Positions 1-3,655 of a stretch of 5,839 nt of DNA are shown here, in pieces; the stretch's first letter is position 1, and every line of letters begins with the position of its first letter. The position numbers were made by a program, and so were the translations under genes. The notes under the pieces are model-generated. The model ran no database searches and had not been told where the DNA came from. It saw only the letters and a program-made list of their open reading frames with translations. The stretch is from TMED26 sp042088965 (GTDB taxonomy: Bacteria; Pseudomonadota; Alphaproteobacteria; Thalassobaculales; Thalassobaculaceae): positions 1-5,839 of the forward strand of contig JBELLC010000149.1 of NCBI GenBank assembly GCA_042088965.1, given 5' to 3'.

Positions 1-449
1 TAATCGGCCTGTGCCCTTTTGACAACGCCATCGCCGGGGAAAAATCGGAAAATAAAAGGGTTATCTAATTCGGTAAGCTTGGCCGTGCCAGAGACGGTTA
101 ATAAGGGCACGCCTGCACGTTCTGCGATGGGCATCATCGCCAACATTTGTGTGCCGAACATTGAGGCCGCAACAGCAATGGGCGTATCGCCTGAAAGCGC
201 CCGCGAGAGGGCATTTACCGCCACCTCTGGTGATGTGGCGGTATCTGCGACTTGGGCTCTGATGGTGAGACCCACTGGGGCTTCAGAGAGGGCGAGAACA
301 GCGCCATTTCGCTGCGCGGTGCCTTCGAGGGATAGGAACCCCGTGATCGGCACCAAAATGGGGATATCATAGGTTTTTGATGATAGCGGCATGGCGGCAA
401 AAACCATCACGGTAAAGGCGACGGCAGATGACCAAAAAGAAAGCTTCAT
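1..449 (-). CDS. ABC transporter periplasmic substrate-binding protein, LivK/Peripla_BP_6 type, TPP-riboswitch controlled (5' part only)
   Basis: My own translation from the ATG at 449–447 gives 149 codons with no stop, and the gene runs off the left edge. Residues 1 to about 24 are a signal peptide: a basic start (MK) followed by a hydrophobic stretch, with cleavage probably near SSK-TYD. The mature part opens with a beta strand and PITG (about 34–37), then shows ADTATSP, a Met-rich SMFGTQMLAMMPIAERAGVP segment and a VSGTAKLTE-NPFIFRFFPGD block. This is the usual pattern of the receptor-ligand (type I periplasmic binding) fold used by Leu/Ile/Val-binding proteins. It would capture a ligand in the periplasm for an ABC importer. 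The TPP riboswitch upstream implies repression by thiamine pyrophosphate, so thiamine or a precursor such as a pyrimidine or thiazole moiety is the likely ligand. That assignment is inference; the fold alone would suggest amino acids. Permease and ATPase genes are not in the window. Confidence 0.85.
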   Translation of the reverse strand, partial: MKLSFWSSAVAFTVMVFAAMPLSSKTYDIPILVPITGFLSLEGTAQRNGAVLALSEAPVGLTIRAQVADTATSPEVAVNALSRALSGDTPIAVAASMFGTQMLAMMPIAERAGVPLLTVSGTAKLTELDNPFIFRFFPGDGVVKRAQAD

Positions 450-538
450 TGTGAGCGGCCTTTCTCATATACGGGCTGTGTGACGGTCGGGATGGTACAA
501 AGAACCAGTACTGTCACCGCTGGAATGCCATGACAATA
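450..538 (-). promoter_or_regulatory. Leader between TPP aptamer and start codon, probable expression platform
   Basis: This roughly 90-nt untranslated leader lies between the aptamer and the binding-protein ATG. On the minus strand it holds GTGACA (517–512), which is complementary to TGTCAC (545–540) in the 3' strand of aptamer helix P1, and a second GTCAC (484–480), which is complementary to GTGAC. AGCGG (521–517) can pair with CCGCT (458–454) beside the ribosome binding site. I see no GC-rich hairpin followed by a U tract, so control at translation initiation is more likely than transcription termination. The pairings were found by eye and not folded computationally. Confidence 0.45.
459..466 (-). 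promoter_or_regulatory. Ribosome binding site of the minus-strand binding-protein gene
   Basis: On the minus strand GAGAAAGG ends 9 nt before the ATG at 449–447. It is purine-rich and correctly placed but is not a perfect Shine-Dalgarno sequence. It supports this ATG, because the other upstream ATG (467–465) is out of frame. The next bases, CCGCT (458–454), can pair with AGCGG (521–517) in the leader, which could occlude initiation. Confidence 0.5.
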
Positions 539-621
539 TGTGACAACTCCCTCCGCCGGTATAACCCGGATCAGGTCCGATGGGTGCGCTCTCAGCCCTG
601 GACGGGCGCCCCAGCGTCACA
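539..621 (-). promoter_or_regulatory. TPP riboswitch (THI-box)
   Basis: The minus strand reads as a canonical THI element: GGGGCGCC, then GGGCTGAGA (CTGAGA at 595–590), ACCC, then ACCTGATCCGGGT (576–564), then TATACCGGCGGAGGG. The closing helix P1 is TGTGAC (621–616) with GTCACA (544–539). P2 is GGGG-G with C-ACCC. A short P3 is GCCC/GGGC around GTCCA, and P5 is CCGG/CCGG around GTTATA. The CUGAGA and ACCUGAUCC cores are the pyrimidine- and pyrophosphate-sensing elements of the family. Known TPP riboswitches switch off thiamine synthesis and uptake genes when TPP is plentiful. Here the aptamer faces the minus-strand binding-protein gene 90 nt downstream. Confidence 0.97.
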
Positions 622-628
622 GGCTGAA

Positions 629-657
629 ATAATGTCCATGCGGCCGCCTGTTGTCAA
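629..657 (-). promoter_or_regulatory. Sigma70-type promoter of the riboswitch transcript
   Basis: On the minus strand a perfect -35 TTGACA (657–652) is separated by exactly 17 nt from CATTAT (634–629), which matches the -10 consensus TATAAT at 4 of 6 positions. The predicted start of transcription is near 622, directly at the 5' strand of riboswitch P1 (621). The transcript would therefore begin with the aptamer and carry almost no extra leader. The position fits both motifs and function, but it is not experimentally shown. Confidence 0.75.
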
Positions 658-669
658 TGGTGCAACAGG
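647..669. repeat. Perfect 7-bp inverted repeat overlapping the -35 box, candidate operator
   Basis: CCTGTTG (647–653) and CAACAGG (663–669) are exact inverted arms around a 9-bp centre. The left arm overlaps the -35 hexamer (652–657) of the minus-strand promoter, and the dyad sits 24 bp before the plus-strand ATG at 693. It could be a binding site for a dimeric regulator acting on one or both directions. No regulator is recognisable, and a 7-bp dyad can arise by chance. Confidence 0.35.
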
Positions 670-692
670 TCCTGCCTGGGCTATGTTGAGGG

Positions 693-2027
693 ATGATTCG
701 TGAATGGCTGGCATATCTTACAACCCCGGTTGATCGGCAGGTTCGGCGCATGGGCTTCTTAACGGAGTGTGTGGCAATAGAAGCTCGCTACCGGCGTCAC
801 GCGGCCGCTTGGTCAGGTCATCAGCGGCGCACGAAACAGGCGATCACAGCCGCGATTGCTGACTGTGATCAAAAGCGCCGCGTGGTTGTATTTGGCGCTG
901 CTTTGGTGCTTGATTTACCGTTGGCGGCGCTCGCGGAAGCATTTCAAGACGTGATCTTAGTTGATGTCTTGTTTATGCGTGCCAGCCGTCAGCAAGCGGC
1001 GGCATTCGATAATGTTAGCTTGTTGGTCCATGACCTCACTCAATCGCTTGCCAAAATCGAGGCTGGCATCCCAGAGGTCGCTGCGCCTGACCGCTTTTTG
1101 GACGATGCTAGTATTGATTTGGTTCTCTCTGTTAACGTCCTGTCACAATTGGCGATTATCCCAAATGTCTATCTAAACCGCCACTTTGGCGCTGATGAGC
1201 GTCGTGATGTGGCGGTTGGACAGGCGCTGGTGCAACGGCATTTGGATTATTTGCAGCAGTTCACCTGTGAGGTACTTTTAGTTACGGATGTTGAGCGTAT
1301 TATCGAGGACCGGGCTGGTTTTACGGTGGCGCGCATGTCGGCGGTTTTTGATGTGTCCTTGCCGTCCGCAGACGATGAGTGGGATTGGTCGATTGCCCCC
1401 TATGGCGAGATAGACCATCTACATCAGGTGCGCCATCGCATCCGGGCTTGCCGCTGGGGGCCTGACTGCGGTAAGTCGATAGCTGGTTTTCCATCCACGG
1501 ATCTTCATGACATGCCCCTTATTGTCGAAGGCGTTGCCAGAAACGTCGCTGAGACGACCAAATTAGCGCATGATCTCGCGGCCTGTTTAACGGCTGGCGA
1601 TGTGGTCGCGTTAGAGGGTGATTTGGGGGCAGGCAAGTCAACATTTGCGCGCGCGCTGATCCAGTCGTTGGGCCTGCACGGCACCGATGTCCCCAGTCCG
1701 ACCTTCACCTTGGTGCAAACCTATTCAGGCCAGCAAGATGGCCTTGCGGGCGACGCAGCCACGCCGATTGAGATTGCACATTTTGACTGCTTTCGCCTTG
1801 ACGATGGCTTTGAGGCTGAAGAATTGGGCCTGGAAGACTTGATGTCGGATCACCTTTGTTTGATTGAGTGGCCGCAACGTGTGGCCGCTTATTTGCCCGC
1901 AAACTGCCTGTACCTGTCGTTTTCCGTGCTGGCCTTGGATCAACGTAGAATTTCGATGTCGGGTGATGCCGATTGGGCGGATCGTTTGGCGTTAATCACC
2001 ATTGGTGGAGGCGCAGATGAGCAATGA
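693..2027 (+). CDS. tsaE: Fusion: degenerate SAM-methyltransferase-like domain + TsaE tRNA t6A biosynthesis ATPase
   Basis: 444 aa. Residues 1 to about 255 form a Rossmann-like domain: strand and loop VVVFGAALVLDLPL (64–77), an acidic strand end VILVDV (D91), LLVHDL (110–115) and IDLVLSVNVLSQL (near 139–155). This is the layout of class I methyltransferases but lacks a clean GxGxG; I know it only as an uncharacterised proteobacterial family. Residues 274–444 are a full TsaE (YjeE) domain: Walker A GDLGAGKST (309–317, K315), SPTF (335–338), HFDCFRL (363–369) and EWP (392–394). TsaE is the ATPase that works with TsaB and TsaD to place threonylcarbamoyl on A37 of ANN-decoding tRNAs. It is normally a free protein of about 150–170 aa. 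The ATG at 693 is the first after an in-frame TGA (687–689), but GAGGG touches it, so its ribosome binding site is poor. The end overlaps the next gene by 11 bp. A one-base error near 1456–1460 could imitate the fusion. Confidence 0.9.
   Translation: MIREWLAYLTTPVDRQVRRMGFLTECVAIEARYRRHAAAWSGHQRRTKQAITAAIADCDQKRRVVVFGAALVLDLPLAALAEAFQDVILVDVLFMRASRQQAAAFDNVSLLVHDLTQSLAKIEAGIPEVAAPDRFLDDASIDLVLSVNVLSQLAIIPNVYLNRHFGADERRDVAVGQALVQRHLDYLQQFTCEVLLVTDVERIIEDRAGFTVARMSAVFDVSLPSADDEWDWSIAPYGEIDHLHQVRHRIRACRWGPDCGKSIAGFPSTDLHDMPLIVEGVARNVAETTKLAHDLAACLTAGDVVALEGDLGAGKSTFARALIQSLGLHGTDVPSPTFTLVQTYSGQQDGLAGDAATPIEIAHFDCFRLDDGFEAEELGLEDLMSDHLCLIEWPQRVAAYLPANCLYLSFSVLALDQRRISMSGDADWADRLALITIGGGADEQ
1512..1514 (+). 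other. Possible internal start codon of a free-standing TsaE
   Basis: This in-frame ATG (Met274) begins MPLIVEG, exactly where a normal TsaE would start. From here to the stop at 2027 there are 171 residues, about the size of a free-standing TsaE. A weak purine stretch, ACGGA (1496–1500), lies upstream. A separate TsaE could be made from here even if the fusion is real. Confidence 0.35.
2007..2011 (+). promoter_or_regulatory. Ribosome binding site deciding the start of the sugar kinase gene
   Basis: GGAGG lies 5 nt before the ATG at 2017. It overrules the in-frame TTG at 2002 and GTG at 2005, which lie before or within it and would add residues not expected for the family. It lies inside the last codons of the upstream gene, so the two genes are probably translationally coupled. 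Confidence 0.75.
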
Positions 2028-2895
2028 TGTAAACCGGCGCAATGCCCTGATTAATCAATTCTTGCGGGCCACAGGGTGGCCACCAGAAGGCCGGACCGCC
2101 TTGGCTGAAGACTGTTCATTTCGCCGGTATGAACGGCTGCAAGGGTCTCTGGGTGCGGCGGTTTTGATGGATGCCCCACCTGGCTTGGAAGATGTTCGGC
2201 CGTTTATGGCGGTGGCGGAAAAATTGCTGACGGCGGGCTATAGCGCGCCAAAAATTATCGCAAGTGATGTTGAAAATGGTCTCTTGTTGCTGGAAGATTT
2301 AGGTGATGCGACCTACACAAAGGCGCTCGCAGATGGCGGCAGTGAAACCGAATTATACACCTTAGCCATGGACCTTCTCGGCGATCTGCACAGTCGTCCC
2401 AAGGCGGAACTCGTCGCTGGCCTGCCGCTTTATGATGATGCNNNNNNNNNNNNNNNNNNNNNNNNNNNNNNNNNNNNNNNNNNNNNNNNNNNNNNNNNNN
2501 NNNNNNNNNNNNNNNNNNNNNNNNNNNNNNNNNNNNNNNNNTTTGGGCCGGTAACGTATGACATTGTTTCCTTGCTGCAAGATTCCCGCCGGGATGTTGA
2601 TCAAGGCATGGCTGAACAACTCATGGCCCGATATTTGGCGCGCTTTCCAGGGATTTCAGCAGCCCAATTTGATAGCATTTATAGAATTCTCGGCGCACAA
2701 CGGGCATTAAAGGTCATGGGTATTTTTACCCGTCAATCACGACAGCTAGGGAACCATCATTTATTGGCTCATATTCCGCGGATTTGGCGCTATTTAGAGT
2801 TTGATCTTAGGACCCCACAACTCGCGGCGGTGCGCGCATGGCTCAATGAATATCTACCCACCGAAAGCCGTATTCAGCCGGAGATATTATCATGA
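2017..2895 (+). CDS. amgK: Anomeric MurNAc/GlcNAc kinase, AmgK-like aminoglycoside-phosphotransferase fold, interrupted by assembly gap
   Basis: The family phosphorylates MurNAc (and GlcNAc) at C1 in the cytoplasm, the first step of the AmgK–MurU cell-wall recycling route. Visible landmarks are SFRRY (34–38) and AVLMDAPPG (48–56) of the N-lobe, APKII (77–81), LLLLEDLGD (89–97) of the hinge region, then after the gap FGPVTYDIVSLLQDSRRDVD (176–195) and the C-terminal helices. Everything between YDDA (about 142) and F176 is N, so the HxDxxxxN catalytic loop and the DFQDA metal site expected just before GP-YD cannot be seen. The nominal product is 292 aa against roughly 330–350 for the family, so the true gap is probably longer than 100 nt. 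The start at 2017 follows GGAGG. The stop overlaps the next ATG by 4 bp (ATGA). Confidence 0.85.
   Translation: MSNDVNRRNALINQFLRATGWPPEGRTALAEDCSFRRYERLQGSLGAAVLMDAPPGLEDVRPFMAVAEKLLTAGYSAPKIIASDVENGLLLLEDLGDATYTKALADGGSETELYTLAMDLLGDLHSRPKAELVAGLPLYDDXXXXXXXXXXXXXXXXXXXXXXXXXXXXXXXXXXFGPVTYDIVSLLQDSRRDVDQGMAEQLMARYLARFPGISAAQFDSIYRILGAQRALKVMGIFTRQSRQLGNHHLLAHIPRIWRYLEFDLRTPQLAAVRAWLNEYLPTESRIQPEILS
2442..2541. other. Assembly gap of 100 N
   Basis: Exactly 100 undetermined bases, the conventional placeholder for a scaffold gap of unknown size. It falls inside the sugar kinase gene. The frame happens to be kept across it, which has a one-in-three chance of occurring, so the nominal length is not evidence of the true distance. 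Confidence 0.97.
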
Positions 2896-3644
2896 ACGCC
2901 CCTTTAGAATTAACAGGACCATCGGCGGCGATGCTGTTGGCGGCAGGCGAAGGTCGCAGAATGTTGCCGCTAACCCAAGATTGTCCAAAGCCACTTCTAC
3001 AGGTCGCTGATCGGACGATTCTTGATCACAGCCTTGATCGTTTGCAAGAGGTTGGCGTTGAAAAAGTGGTGGTGAACACCTGTTACCTTGGCCATCAAAT
3101 TGTCACTCATTTGGCTGACCGGCAAGGTCCCAACATTGAGACCACTGCTGAGATTGATGCGCTGGAAACTGGCGGCGGTGTGCGCAGCGCGCTGCCAAAG
3201 CTTGGGGCGAAGGCATTTTATGTGATCAATGGTGATAGCCTGTGGGTGGATGGGGTTAAAAACACTTTAGCGCGGGTTGCTGCGGCCTGGAATGATGACA
3301 CCATGGACGCCTTATTGCTGATGCAACCCTTGGCACGGGTTTTTGGCTCGGTTCAGCGTGGTGATTTTTTAATGGCCCCAGATGGCAGACTTACCCGTCG
3401 ATCAGAGCGCCAGGTGGCAGGGTTTTGTTATATGGGGGTCTCTATTCTGCATCCAAGATTGTTTGCCGATAGCCCAGAAGGGGCGTTTTCGTTGAACAAC
3501 CTTTATGATCGTGCCGAAGCGGCGGGGCGATTATATGGCATTGCCCATGATGGCTTGTGGTATCATATCAGCCGACCGCAAGACTTGGCGCATGCTAACC
3601 AGATGTTTGCCCGTGGTCATGAACCGGATACGCCTTATTTTTAA
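2892..3644 (+). CDS. murU: N-acetylmuramate-1-phosphate uridylyltransferase, MurU-like nucleotidyltransferase
   Basis: 250 aa, typical family size. The protein would join MurNAc-1-phosphate and UTP to give UDP-MurNAc, completing the recycling route begun by the kinase encoded just upstream and bypassing de novo MurA/MurB synthesis. The nucleotidyltransferase signature is plain: LLAAGEGRRMLPLT (15–28) with PKPLL (32–36), ETGGG (92–96) and the metal-binding NGD (D115) followed by SLWVDG. The C-terminal FSLNNLYDRAEAAGRLYG and GLWYHISRPQDL stretches fit sugar-nucleotide pyrophosphorylases of this subgroup. GGAG (2880–2883) lies 8 nt before the ATG, which overlaps the kinase stop in ATGA, a sign of translational coupling. 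Close relatives use glucose-1-P or mannose-1-P, so the MurNAc assignment rests largely on the AmgK-like neighbour. Confidence 0.88.
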   Translation: MNAPLELTGPSAAMLLAAGEGRRMLPLTQDCPKPLLQVADRTILDHSLDRLQEVGVEKVVVNTCYLGHQIVTHLADRQGPNIETTAEIDALETGGGVRSALPKLGAKAFYVINGDSLWVDGVKNTLARVAAAWNDDTMDALLLMQPLARVFGSVQRGDFLMAPDGRLTRRSERQVAGFCYMGVSILHPRLFADSPEGAFSLNNLYDRAEAAGRLYGIAHDGLWYHISRPQDLAHANQMFARGHEPDTPYF

Positions 3645-3655
3645 CAGCGGTCGGG

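Noticed and set aside
19..372. 117-codon open frame on the plus strand
   Set aside because: It is antisense to the binding-protein gene, whose minus-strand translation has a signal peptide and clear family motifs; the plus-strand product shows none.
450..540. Intrinsic terminator downstream of the riboswitch
   Set aside because: No stable GC-rich hairpin followed by a U tract is present on the minus strand; the pairings found fit translational control better.
2002..2016. Upstream TTG/GTG starts for the sugar kinase
   Set aside because: They lie before or within the GGAGG ribosome site; ATG 2017 is correctly spaced from it.
1500..2027. Generic P-loop ATPase or kinase other than TsaE
   Set aside because: The combination of GDLGAGKST, SPTF, HFDCFRL and EWP in this order and spacing is specific to TsaE/YjeE.
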